A stretch of DNA of 8,848 nt from Accumulibacter sp. (GTDB taxonomy: Bacteria > Pseudomonadota > Gammaproteobacteria > Burkholderiales > Rhodocyclaceae). Where the stretch lies: NCBI GenBank assembly GCA_031284185.1, contig JAITAJ010000153.1, forward strand, positions 1 to 8,848. Reading direction: 5' to 3'. Below the pieces are notes generated by a model. The model had not been told where the DNA came from. It saw nothing but the letters and a program-made list of their open reading frames with translations, and did no database searches. A program made the position numbers and the translations under genes. Below, one piece after another: positions 1 to 6,462 of the stretch. How positions within the stretch are numbered: the first letter of the stretch is position 1; each line of letters opens with the position of its first letter.

Positions 1-68
1 AGCAAAAACAACACCGCGCCAAATGACTGCTTCTTTCCCCGAAACATGGCACAAAGATTTCTCATCAT
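1..68 (-). CDS. N-terminus of an unidentified, probably membrane or secreted protein (partial)
   Basis: Only the first 22 codons lie in the window; the gene continues past base 1. Two ATG codons in tandem (68-66 and 65-63) follow an AAGGA Shine-Dalgarno sequence, 4 or 7 bases upstream depending on which ATG is used. The visible N-terminus is MMRNLCAMFRGKKQSFGAVL followed by Phe-Leu: a basic stretch (Arg-Gly-Lys-Lys) and then the start of a hydrophobic run. This is what a signal peptide or signal anchor looks like. Local base composition is AT-richer than the operon upstream. It does not look like HisG, often found after murA. Too little is visible to name a family. The ribosome-binding site and N-terminal pattern are seen; that this is a real gene is inferred. 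Confidence 0.5.
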   Translation of the reverse strand, partial: MMRNLCAMFRGKKQSFGAVLFL

Positions 69-143
69 AATGTCCTTACAAGGTTGGAAATATGAGCGCT
101 GATCAAAAGCCTCACGAGCCTGTCGTCGTTTTCATCAGAGTTT

Positions 144-171
144 AACATAGGCGTCAGGGGGCAAATGGCAA
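144..171 (-). promoter_or_regulatory. Candidate sigma-70 promoter for the gene leaving the left edge
   Basis: On the minus strand a TTGCCA box (171-166) is followed by a 16-base spacer and a TATGTT box (149-144). Initiation would fall near base 137, giving a leader of about 70 bases before the ATG at 68. The boxes match the consensus at four or five of six positions each. It lies in the AT-rich gap after murA, where a new transcription unit would be expected. This is a consensus match only. Confidence 0.3.
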
Positions 172-194
172 GCGCCACGGTTTTTCGAAGATGA

Positions 195-232
195 GCATGT
201 GGTACATGCAAGGCGGAAAAGCGCTTCGCCTT
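195..232 (-). terminator. Two tandem hairpins downstream of murA, possible weak or Rho-dependent end
   Basis: Just after the murA stop there are two adjacent inverted repeats. The first, at 210-232, has arms AAGGCG and CGCCTT around an 11-base loop. The second, at 195-209, has arms GCATGT and ACATGC around a 3-base loop. Neither is followed by a T run on the minus strand, so they do not form a classical intrinsic terminator. They could protect the 3' end of the murA transcript or contribute to Rho-dependent termination. The pairing is seen; the role is inferred. Confidence 0.3.
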
Positions 233-270
233 TCCATCCCGCGCTCGCTGTTCGCATCTCATCGACGCCA

Positions 271-1524
271 TCAGCGCACCCGCCGCACGTCCGCGCCCAG
301 GCGCGTCAGTTTCTCCTCGATCCGCTCGTAGCCGCGGTCGAGGTGGTATATCCGCTCGATCAGGGTCTCGCCCCGGGCCACCAGGCCGGCAATGACCAGG
401 CTGGCGGACGCGCGCAGATCGGTCGCCATGACCGTGGCGCCGTCGAGCGCCGGCACGCCGGTGACCACGGCGTTGCTGGCGTCGATGCGAATGTTGGCGC
501 CGAGCCGGATCAGCTCCACGGCATGCATGAAACGGTTCTCGAAGATCGTCTCGCGGATGACGGCAGCGCCGTCGGCCACGCTGTCGATGGCCATGAACTG
601 CGCCTGCATGTCGGTCGGAAAGGCCGGATAGGGCGCGGTGCGCACACTGACCGGCTTGAGACGGCGCGGCGCCTTCAGGACGATCGAATCAGACCGGCAG
701 TCGACCACGCACCCCGCCTCCCTCAGCTTGTCGATGACCGAATCGAGCAGCGCGGCGGACGTGCGCGTCAAGAGAATCTCACCCCGCGTCGCGGCGGCGG
801 CGCACAGGTAGGTGCCGGTCTCGATCCGGTCGGGCATGACCGGATGGTCGGCGCCATGCAGCCTGTCTACCCCCTGGATGCTGATGCGGTCGGAACCGGC
901 ACCCGAGATTCTGGCGCCCATCGCCGTCAGGCAATTCGCCAGATCGACGACCTCGGGCTCGCGCGCCGCGTTCTCGATGATGGTTTCGCCTTCGGCCAGC
1001 GTCGCGGCCATCATCAGGTTCTCCGTGCCGGTCACGGTCACCATGTCGGTCACGATGCGCGCTCCTTTCAGACGCCGCGCCTGGGCCAGCACATAGCCTC
1101 CTTCGACCCGGATTTCCGCGCCCATGGCCCGCAATCCCTTGATGTGCTGGTCGACGGGCCGCGCCCCGATGGCGCAGCCGCCCGGCAGGGATACCTTGGC
1201 CTCGCCGTGACGCGCCAGCAGCGGACCGAGCGCCAGAATCGACGCGCGCATGGTCTTGACCATCTCGTAGGGCGCGACGGGATTGTCGAGCCGCCGGCCA
1301 TCCAGGGTCAGCGCGCCGTCGCCGTCCGCGGCAATGGCGACGCCCATCTGCCCGATCAGGCGCCGCATCGTCGCCACGTCGTTGAGGCGCGGCACGTTGG
1401 AAAGATTCAGCGGCCCGTCACTCAACAGACTGGCGCAGATGATCGGCAGGGCCGCGTTCTTCGCGCCGGAGATCGCCGCTTCACCGACCAGCGGGACGCC
1501 GCCCCGGATCAGCAGCTTATCCAC
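271..1524 (-). CDS. murA: UDP-N-acetylglucosamine 1-carboxyvinyltransferase MurA
   Basis: MurA transfers enolpyruvate from phosphoenolpyruvate to UDP-GlcNAc in the cytoplasm, the first committed step of peptidoglycan synthesis. The 417-residue protein has the usual full length and the EPSP-synthase fold family signature throughout. Visible active-site residues are Lys22-Asn23 in SGAKNAALP, the catalytic cysteine Cys117 in GGCAIGARPVDQH (the Cys that fosfomycin alkylates, so sensitivity is expected in principle), Asp305 in FPTDMQAQF, and Arg397 in HLDRGYERIEEKL. The start is GTG at 1524, 8 bases after a GGAG Shine-Dalgarno; it overlaps the last 8 bases of ibaG, so translation is probably coupled. 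The ibaG-murA pairing is conserved in many proteobacteria including E. coli. It is the last gene of the operon in this window. Confidence 0.97.
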   Translation of the reverse strand: MDKLLIRGGVPLVGEAAISGAKNAALPIICASLLSDGPLNLSNVPRLNDVATMRRLIGQMGVAIAADGDGALTLDGRRLDNPVAPYEMVKTMRASILALGPLLARHGEAKVSLPGGCAIGARPVDQHIKGLRAMGAEIRVEGGYVLAQARRLKGARIVTDMVTVTGTENLMMAATLAEGETIIENAAREPEVVDLANCLTAMGARISGAGSDRISIQGVDRLHGADHPVMPDRIETGTYLCAAAATRGEILLTRTSAALLDSVIDKLREAGCVVDCRSDSIVLKAPRRLKPVSVRTAPYPAFPTDMQAQFMAIDSVADGAAVIRETIFENRFMHAVELIRLGANIRIDASNAVVTGVPALDGATVMATDLRASASLVIAGLVARGETLIERIYHLDRGYERIEEKLTRLGADVRRVR

Positions 1525-1762
1525 GGAGCGCGCTCCATTCCTCGGGAGTCAGGGTTTTCATGGACAGCGCGTGCAGCTCGCCGCTGTCGAAATAGGGGCG
1601 CAACAAGGCATTGACCGTCTGCTGACGCCGCACGCGGCTCTGGCCGGCGAAGCGCGCGCTGACGATCAGGGCTTCGAAATGCCGCCCGTCGCCTTCGACG
1701 CGCAGCGTTTCACACGGCAGGCCGTCGGCGATGAGGGTCTTGACACGGTCGGGTTGCATCAT
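1517..1762 (-). CDS. ibaG: BolA-family protein IbaG
   Basis: This is an 81-residue BolA/IbaG protein. Such proteins partner with monothiol glutaredoxins, can bind Fe-S clusters, and in E. coli IbaG is acid-induced. Conserved features are the GLPCETLRVEGDGRHFEALI strand-loop region (14-33), SRVRRQQTV (42-50) and the C-terminal HALSMKTLTPEEW with the invariant His64. The Gln-Gln instead of His-Gln in the middle motif is also what E. coli IbaG has, which separates it from BolA proper. I chose ATG 1762 because GGAG lies 9 bases upstream; an ATG at 1777 would add five residues but has no ribosome-binding site, and ATG 1759 is also possible. It lies 77 bases after the exporter permease gene, a gap occupied by a repeat, and overlaps murA by 8 bases. 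Confidence 0.93.
   Translation of the reverse strand: MMQPDRVKTLIADGLPCETLRVEGDGRHFEALIVSARFAGQSRVRRQQTVNALLRPYFDSGELHALSMKTLTPEEWSALRG
1525..1536 (-). promoter_or_regulatory. Palindromic Shine-Dalgarno region of murA
   Basis: The 12 bases immediately before the murA GTG are a perfect palindrome, GGAGCGCGCTCC, with the Shine-Dalgarno GGAG as its left arm. If folded (4-bp stem, CGCG loop) the ribosome-binding site would be hidden until ribosomes finishing ibaG, whose stop codon lies inside murA, open it. The palindrome is seen; a role in translational coupling is inferred. Confidence 0.4.
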
Positions 1763-1786
1763 CCTGAAAAACTCCATTGCGGAAAA

Positions 1787-1830
1787 TTGCGGCGCGAAGC
1801 GCCGGTAAGCGGGCCGTCTTCCGTCTCCCG
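1787..1830. repeat. Dispersed intergenic repeat, copy B
   Basis: This stretch between the permease stop (1840) and ibaG begins with TTGCGGCGCGAAGCGC, which occurs identically at 7350-7365 in the same orientation. The match continues in both copies as AAGC, GGCC, then a GTCTTC-C/T-GTC pyrimidine run. Both copies are intergenic. Inside, GCGGCGCGAAGCGCC can form a short GC-rich hairpin. No coding potential is apparent. It probably belongs to an intergenic repeat family in this genome. Confidence 0.55.
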
Positions 1831-1839
1831 GTCCCGCGA

Positions 1840-2592
1840 TCAGTACCTCAGCTTGTAGCCTTTGCGCAGCAGGGTCAGCGTGCCCGCGCCCACCGCCAGG
1901 AGAAACACGGACGAAACGGCCAGACTGACGAAGGGCGAGACGTCGGAGACACCGAAGAAACCATAACGGAAGCCGTCGATCAGATAAAAGACGGGGTTGA
2001 GATGAGACGCTCGCTGCCAGAAGGGAGAAAGCGAGTGGATGGAAAAGAAGACGCCGGAGAGCATGGTCAGCGGCAGGATCAGGAAATTCTGGAAGGCGGC
2101 CAGTTGGTCGAACTTGTCCGCCCAGATGCCCGCGATCATGCCCAGCGACCCCATGATCCCGCCGCCGATCAGCGCGAAGGCGAGAATCCACGGCGGCGCC
2201 GCGAATTGCAGCGGCGCGAACCCGGTGGTGACCGCCAGCACGCCCAGACCGACCATCGCGCCGCGCAGCATCGCCGCGCCGACGTAGGCCAGAAAGAATT
2301 CGCCGTAGGAGATCGGCGGCAGCAGCACGAAAATGATGCTGCCGGTCACCTTGGCCTGGATCAGGCTGGATGAACTGTTGGCGAAGGCGTTTTGCAGCAC
2401 CGACATCATGATCAGTCCGGGAACCAGGAAGGCCGTGTAAGGCAGGTCGTTGATCTCGACGCGGCTCTCCAGCACGTGCGCGAAGATCATGAGATAAAGC
2501 AGGGACGTCAGCATCGGCGCCGCCACGGTCTGAAAGCCAACCTTCCAGAAACGCAGCACTTCCTTGTACAGCAGGGTGCGAAAGCCGCTCAT
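1840..2592 (-). CDS. ABC-2 type exporter permease (YadH-like)
   Basis: This is a 250-residue integral inner-membrane protein of the ABC-2 transporter family (YadH/NodJ-like), the membrane half of an exporter whose ATPase is encoded directly upstream. Hydrophobic segments fall at about 21-40, 52-70, 100-123, 134-157, 169-187 and 222-242, the six-helix plan of the family. The motif LNPVFYLIDGFRYGFFG (198-214) is typical. The ATG at 2592 overlaps the ATPase stop as ATGA, so the two are coupled and presumably made in equal amounts. The substrate cannot be read from sequence; family members export lipids, polysaccharides, drugs or nodulation factors. The position inside an mla operon suggests, without proving, an envelope component as substrate. 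Confidence 0.9.
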   Translation of the reverse strand: MSGFRTLLYKEVLRFWKVGFQTVAAPMLTSLLYLMIFAHVLESRVEINDLPYTAFLVPGLIMMSVLQNAFANSSSSLIQAKVTGSIIFVLLPPISYGEFFLAYVGAAMLRGAMVGLGVLAVTTGFAPLQFAAPPWILAFALIGGGIMGSLGMIAGIWADKFDQLAAFQNFLILPLTMLSGVFFSIHSLSPFWQRASHLNPVFYLIDGFRYGFFGVSDVSPFVSLAVSSVFLLAVGAGTLTLLRKGYKLRY

Positions 2593-3521
2593 CGTGTCCG
2601 CACCGCCTTTTCGATGTCCTGCCCGCGCATGATCTCGACGAATACGTCTTCCAGATCGGTCGTGGTCAGGCGCATGTCTTTGATCGGACATCCCGATTCA
2701 CGAATCGCGGCAAGCAGCGGCTCGACTTCGTCGAGGCCGCCCAGCTGGAAATTGAGATAGCCTTCGCCGGGCAGGACCCGCCGCATGACCGCTTCGGGCA
2801 GCCTGTCGGCGGCATCGACCCGCAAACCCAACTGGTATGCCGAGAAACGCTCCAGCAGGTCGCGCGTCGAATCGAGCGCGACGACGCGCCCTTGCTTGAG
2901 CATGGCGATCCGCCCGCAGAGCGCTTCGGCTTCTTCGAGATAATGCGTCGTCAGGATGACCGTGTGCCCCTCGTCGTTGAGACGCTGTATGAATTGCCAC
3001 AGCCCCTGGCGCAATTCCACGTCGACGCCCGCCGTCGGTTCGTCGAGCACGATGACGGGCGGCTTGTGCACCAGGGCCTGGGCCACCAGCACCCGCCGCT
3101 TCATGCCGCCGGACAGGCGGCGCATGTTGGTCTCCGCCTTGGGCGCGAGACCGAGATTTTCGAGGATCTCGTCGATCCAGTCGTCGTTTCTGCGTAGGCC
3201 GAAGTAGCCGGACTGGATGCGCAGTGTCTCGCGCACCGTGAAAAACGGATCGAACACCAGTTCCTGCGGAACGACCCCCAGTTGCCGGCGCGCCTGGCGA
3301 TAATTCCCCTGCACGTCGAAACCCATGACCCTTATCTCGCCGGAATCGGAACGCACCAGGCCGGCGAGGCAGGAGATCAGGGTCGTCTTGCCGGCGCCGT
3401 TGGGGCCGAGCAGTCCGAAGAATTCACCTTCGCCGATTTCAAGGCAGATGCCATCCAGCGCCTGGACATTGCCGAAACGCTTGGTGATTTGCCGAACCGA
3501 AACGGCGATGCTCATTGGCAT
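2589..3521 (-). CDS. ABC exporter ATP-binding protein (YadG-like)
   Basis: This 310-residue protein is the cytoplasmic ATPase of the exporter formed with the downstream permease. Motifs in order are Walker A GPNGAGKT (39-46), the Q-loop at Gln86, signature LSGGM (136-140), Walker B VIVLDEPT (156-163) and the switch His193 in TTHYLEEAE. The roughly 90 residues after the nucleotide-binding domain carry the DLEDVFVEIM element seen in YadG, CcmA and NodI-type subunits. The ATG at 3521 lies 28 bases after mlaB. No good Shine-Dalgarno is visible; a small GCGG-TTT-CCGC hairpin sits just before the start, and ATG 3515 is an alternative. It is not part of the core Mla system, which already has its own ATPase (MlaF). 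Confidence 0.93.
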   Translation of the reverse strand: MPMSIAVSVRQITKRFGNVQALDGICLEIGEGEFFGLLGPNGAGKTTLISCLAGLVRSDSGEIRVMGFDVQGNYRQARRQLGVVPQELVFDPFFTVRETLRIQSGYFGLRRNDDWIDEILENLGLAPKAETNMRRLSGGMKRRVLVAQALVHKPPVIVLDEPTAGVDVELRQGLWQFIQRLNDEGHTVILTTHYLEEAEALCGRIAMLKQGRVVALDSTRDLLERFSAYQLGLRVDAADRLPEAVMRRVLPGEGYLNFQLGGLDEVEPLLAAIRESGCPIKDMRLTTTDLEDVFVEIMRGQDIEKAVRTR

Positions 3522-3549
3522 TTTGCGGAAACCGCGCGATGTCCGCCGC

Positions 3550-3840
3550 TCAAGCGAGCGGAAGCGACCCGGTGACGCCGTACAGTCCGGCGAGGCTCAG
3601 CAGGCCCGGCGGCGGATTGACCACGGAGAGCGAGAGTCCGCGCGCGGCGGCGGCGCGGCGCAGCGCGAACAGGACGGCCAGGGCCGAGGAATCCGCCTCG
3701 CGCACCAAAGCGAGATCGAGCAGCAACGCCCTTTCCGCTTCCGCGCCCAAAAGAGCGCGCCCCGCGTGAAGCAGGGCGCGCGCATTGACGATGACCATCG
3801 GCAGGGTCACCCGATAGACGTTTCCATCCTTCTCGATCAT
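3550..3840 (-). CDS. mlaB: MlaB, STAS-domain subunit of the Mla phospholipid transporter
   Basis: MlaB is the small cytoplasmic STAS-domain protein that binds MlaF and is needed for assembly and activity of the MlaFEDB complex. The 96-residue product has the STAS core LLLDLALVREADSSALAVLF (39-58), with Asp50-Ser51-Ser52 at the position of the conserved Asp-Ser-Ser/Thr loop, followed by the helix rich in Ala and Arg and the strand LSLSVVNPP. Overall similarity to characterised MlaB is low, as usual for this subunit, so identification leans on context. The ATG at 3840 overlaps the mlaC stop as ATGA. A longer upstream reading frame exists but lies wholly within mlaC. Confidence 0.87.
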   Translation of the reverse strand: MIEKDGNVYRVTLPMVIVNARALLHAGRALLGAEAERALLLDLALVREADSSALAVLFALRRAAAARGLSLSVVNPPPGLLSLAGLYGVTGSLPLA

Positions 3841-4451
3841 TTCTTCACGGCTTCGAGCTGCTTGTTCTTGTCGGACAACATCTTGATGAGGCCATCGATG
3901 CCGTTGGCGCGCACTTCCTGAATGAAAGTATCGCGGTAATTGGTCACCAGACTGACCCCCGCGACGATCACGTCGCAAACCTTCCAGCCGTCCGTCCCCT
4001 TTTCGACGGAATAATCGAGCTGGATCGGCTTTCCGCCCGATTGCAGAATCTCCGTCCTGACCATCACGTTTCCATCGCCGGCCGGCTTGTTGTTCGGCTT
4101 GTAACGCACGGTCTGATCCTTGTATCCGGTCAGCGCGTTCGAATACGTGCGCACCAGCAGCGTCCGAAACTCATCCGCCAGCCGTTTCTTCTGATCGGGA
4201 TCGGCCTTGTTCCAGTCCCGTCCCATCGCCAGCGCCGTCATGCGCTGAAAATTGAAACGCGGCAGCACCTTGGCCTCGACGAGTTCGATCGCCTTGCCCG
4301 TATTTCCGCGCTGGATGTCGCTGTCCTGACGGACGATGGACAACACTTCCTCGGTGATCCCCTTGATCATCGCGTCGGGAGAATCCTCCTGCGAAAACGC
4401 GGACGAAACCGGCAGGATCAGGCCCAGCAGCAACGAAAACAAGCATTTCAT
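3837..4451 (-). CDS. mlaC: MlaC, periplasmic phospholipid-binding carrier
   Basis: MlaC (Ttg2D family) carries phospholipids across the periplasm between the outer-membrane MlaA complex and inner-membrane MlaFEDB. The 204-residue precursor begins with a signal peptide, MKCLFSLLLGLILPVSSAFS, probably cut near residue 20. Family motifs are FNFQRMTALAMGRDW (66-80) and DGWKVCDVIVAGVSLVTNYR (154-173). I chose ATG 4451, with GGGGA 5 bases upstream, because it gives a clean signal peptide. A GTG at 4472 overlapping the mlaA stop as GTGA would add seven residues (MTLLGTA). The C-terminus is Lys-rich (AVKK). It overlaps mlaB by 4 bases. Confidence 0.95.
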   Translation of the reverse strand: MKCLFSLLLGLILPVSSAFSQEDSPDAMIKGITEEVLSIVRQDSDIQRGNTGKAIELVEAKVLPRFNFQRMTALAMGRDWNKADPDQKKRLADEFRTLLVRTYSNALTGYKDQTVRYKPNNKPAGDGNVMVRTEILQSGGKPIQLDYSVEKGTDGWKVCDVIVAGVSLVTNYRDTFIQEVRANGIDGLIKMLSDKNKQLEAVKK

Positions 4452-4468
4452 GGCAGTCCCCAAAAGAG

Positions 4469-5182
4469 TCACTCCTCGTCATCCTCTTCAAGCGGCGGCG
4501 GATTTCCGTCATACACCGCGTTGCGACGCATCTGGAAATAGGCGTCGCGGATGTAGCTGTATTTGTCGAACGCCGCGGCCTCGATCAGTCTGTCGGTCGG
4601 CAGCAGACTGGCGCGCAGGTCGATGAAATGCACGCCGATCAGCGTGTTGCGCGCCGCCACGTCGTGTATGCGCTCCATCGGGTCGACCCAGGCGTCGACC
4701 ACGAGACCGAAGGTATCGCGCACGTTTCTCGGGCCGACGAGCGGCCAGTACAGATACGGCCCCTCGCCGACGCCCCACTTGCCGAGCGTCTGCCCGAAGT
4801 CTTCGGCGTGTTTTTCCAGGCCGAGATCGCTGGCCACGTCGATCAGGCCCACGATCCCCACCGTCGAATTGACCAGCACGCGCCCGACGTCCGACGCGCC
4901 TTCGGTGATTTCCCCTTGCAGCAGATTGTTCGCCGCGATCCACAGATCGGCGATGTTGCCGAAGAAATTCCCGATGCCGGCCTTGACCGGGCCGGGCACC
5001 ACCGTGTCGTAGCCTTCGGCGATCGGCTTGACCACCCCGTCGATTCCCTCGTTGACCGAGAACATCGCCCGGTTGAACCCTTCAAAGGGATCACGGGGGT
5101 TGTTCGCCGTCGTCGCGCACCCTGCCACACCCATCGCGGCGAAGGCCGCGATGACACAAAATCCGGCGATGCGACTATTCAC
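4469..5182 (-). CDS. mlaA: MlaA (VacJ), outer-membrane lipoprotein of the Mla system
   Basis: MlaA sits in the outer membrane with a porin and removes phospholipids from the outer leaflet, passing them to MlaC. The sequence has a lipoprotein signal with a GVAGC lipobox (Cys22 from this start; no Asp at +2, consistent with outer-membrane sorting). The family signature DPFEGFNRAMFSVNEGID (31-48) follows, then GNFFGNIADLW and GPYLYWPLVGPRNVRDTFG. The tail is acidic, PPPLEEDDEE. The start is uncertain: GTG 5182 has AAAGGA 6 bases upstream, while GTG 5197 abuts the mlaD stop and adds five residues. In E. coli mlaA lies away from mlaFEDCB; here, as described for Burkholderia, it lies between mlaD and mlaC. 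Confidence 0.95.
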   Translation of the reverse strand: MNSRIAGFCVIAAFAAMGVAGCATTANNPRDPFEGFNRAMFSVNEGIDGVVKPIAEGYDTVVPGPVKAGIGNFFGNIADLWIAANNLLQGEITEGASDVGRVLVNSTVGIVGLIDVASDLGLEKHAEDFGQTLGKWGVGEGPYLYWPLVGPRNVRDTFGLVVDAWVDPMERIHDVAARNTLIGVHFIDLRASLLPTDRLIEAAAFDKYSYIRDAYFQMRRNAVYDGNPPPLEEDDEE

Positions 5183-5197
5183 GAACCATCCTTTCAC

Positions 5198-5668
5198 TCA
5201 TTTACCGCCCGGGGTCTCGGAAGCCTTGCTGAACAGGAATTGACCGATCAGCTTTTCCAGCACCACCGCCGACTGCGTCCTGGCGAAGGTATCGCCGGAT
5301 TGCAGCATCTTCTCGTCGCCGCCGGCGTCGAGGCCGATGTACTGCTCCCCGAGCAGACCGGCGGTCAGGATCGACGCGAAGGTATCCTTCGGAAACCGAT
5401 ACCGGCCGTCGATCATCATCGTCACCAGCGCCTCGTAGTTCTGCGAATCGAAGTGGATTTCCGTCACCCGGCCGACGACCACGCCCGCGCTCTTCACCGG
5501 CCCGCGCACCTTCAGGCCGCCGATGTTATCAAACTTGGCGATCAGCCGGTACGTTTCGGCAAAATTGGCCGACGAAACGTTTCCCACGCGCAGCGCCAGA
5601 AACAACACGGCGAAAAAGCCGACGGCCACGAAAAAACCCACCCAAAGATCAAGCGACTTGCGATTCAT
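5198..5668 (-). CDS. mlaD: MlaD, MCE-domain substrate-binding subunit
   Basis: MlaD is anchored in the inner membrane by one helix and forms a hexameric periplasmic ring that funnels phospholipids to or from the MlaE channel. The 156-residue product has an N-terminal membrane segment (about 9-27), then an MCE domain (about 39-115) with FDNIGGLKVRGPVKSAGVVV and the well-conserved GLLGEQYIGLDAGGD (104-118). A C-terminal helix, QSAVVLEKLIGQFLF, matches the segment that lines the ring pore. It is somewhat shorter than E. coli MlaD (183 residues). The ATG shares one base with the mlaE stop (TGATG) and has GGGGA 5 bases upstream. Confidence 0.96.
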   Translation of the reverse strand: MNRKSLDLWVGFFVAVGFFAVLFLALRVGNVSSANFAETYRLIAKFDNIGGLKVRGPVKSAGVVVGRVTEIHFDSQNYEALVTMMIDGRYRFPKDTFASILTAGLLGEQYIGLDAGGDEKMLQSGDTFARTQSAVVLEKLIGQFLFSKASETPGGK

Positions 5669-6462
5669 CAGATTCCCCGGAACATGAACGAGGTCAACAC
5701 GAGATCGAGCGCGAGGATGGCCAGCGCCGAATACACCACCGTCCGCTTGATCGAACTCGAAACGCCTTCAGCCGTCGGAACGGCGTCGTACCCCTCGAAA
5801 ACCGCGATCAGCGAGACCGCGGCGCCAAAAACGAAACTCTTGACGATGCCGTTCCACACGTCCAGATAGAAGTCTACCGAACCTTGCATCTGCGACCAGA
5901 ACGCTCCTTCGTCGACGCCGATCAGCACCACCCCGACCAGATAACCGCCGAATACCCCGACGGCCGAGAACATCGCCGCCAGCAAGGGCATCGAAACGAC
6001 TCCGCCCCAGAAGCGCGGCGCCACCACGCGGGCAATCGGATTGACCGCCATCATGTCCATCGCCGTCAGTTGCTCGGTCGCCTTCATCAGCCCGATTTCG
6101 GCGGTGATCGACGATCCCGCGCGCGAGGCGAAAAGCAGCGCCGACACGACCGGGCCAAGCTCACGGGTCAGGGACAAGGCCACCAGCACCCCCAGCGCCT
6201 CGGACGAGCCGTAGCGCTGCAAGGTCTCGTAACCCTGCATACCGAGCACCATGCCGATGAACAGGCCGGAAACGAGAATGATCAGCAGCGACTGGAAACC
6301 GGAAAAATAGACTTCGCGGATCGTCAGGCGCAGCCGGCGGAACGACTGGCCCGAGTAGAGCAGGATCATCGCCAGGAAACGCGCCGCGAAGCCGAGCGTC
6401 TGCAAGGCGTCGTTCACGCGGTGGCCGATCGAGCGGATCGCTTCGAGCGCGGTCTCAAGCAT
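5668..6462 (-). CDS. mlaE: MlaE, inner-membrane permease of the Mla transporter
   Basis: MlaE is the membrane channel subunit of MlaFEDB, present as a dimer between the MlaD ring and the MlaF ATPases. The 264-residue product has the MlaE-family core SLTRELGPVVSALLFASRAG (97-116), TAEIGLMKATEQLTAMDMMA (120-139) and PRFWGG, followed by the GYDAVPTAEGVS loop (224-235), with hydrophobic segments near 55-77, 92-112, 153-182, 207-223 and 243-261. The chosen ATG 6462 has AGGGA 6 bases upstream and overlaps the mlaF end by 8 bases. The reading frame stays open to 6540, but that extension lies inside mlaF and lacks family similarity. Confidence 0.96.
   Translation of the reverse strand: MLETALEAIRSIGHRVNDALQTLGFAARFLAMILLYSGQSFRRLRLTIREVYFSGFQSLLIILVSGLFIGMVLGMQGYETLQRYGSSEALGVLVALSLTRELGPVVSALLFASRAGSSITAEIGLMKATEQLTAMDMMAVNPIARVVAPRFWGGVVSMPLLAAMFSAVGVFGGYLVGVVLIGVDEGAFWSQMQGSVDFYLDVWNGIVKSFVFGAAVSLIAVFEGYDAVPTAEGVSSSIKRTVVYSALAILALDLVLTSFMFRGI

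Noticed and set aside
199..1614. Long plus-strand open frame of 471 codons opposite murA
   Set aside because: It is a shadow frame of the GC-rich murA gene: composition is dominated by Arg, His, Gln, Asp and Gly with no family motif, while the minus strand encodes a full, motif-complete MurA.
1517..1762. Loss of a conserved histidine in the middle motif of the BolA-like protein (RRQQ rather than RHQ)
   Set aside because: E. coli IbaG also has Gln-Gln there, so this marks the IbaG subgroup rather than a defect; the invariant His64 is present.
1517..2191. Apparent 224-residue protein ending in the BolA domain
   Set aside because: The N-terminal 138 residues lie inside the permease gene in a different frame and show no family features; a good ribosome-binding site supports an ibaG start at 1762.
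3550..3978. Longer MlaB starting within mlaC
   Set aside because: The extension overlaps mlaC coding sequence in another frame, and ATG 3840 forms a typical ATGA coupling with the mlaC stop.
4628..5869. Plus-strand open frame of 413 codons across mlaA, mlaD and mlaE
   Set aside because: It runs antisense through three well-identified genes and has the His, Arg, Gln and Asp-rich composition of a shadow frame.
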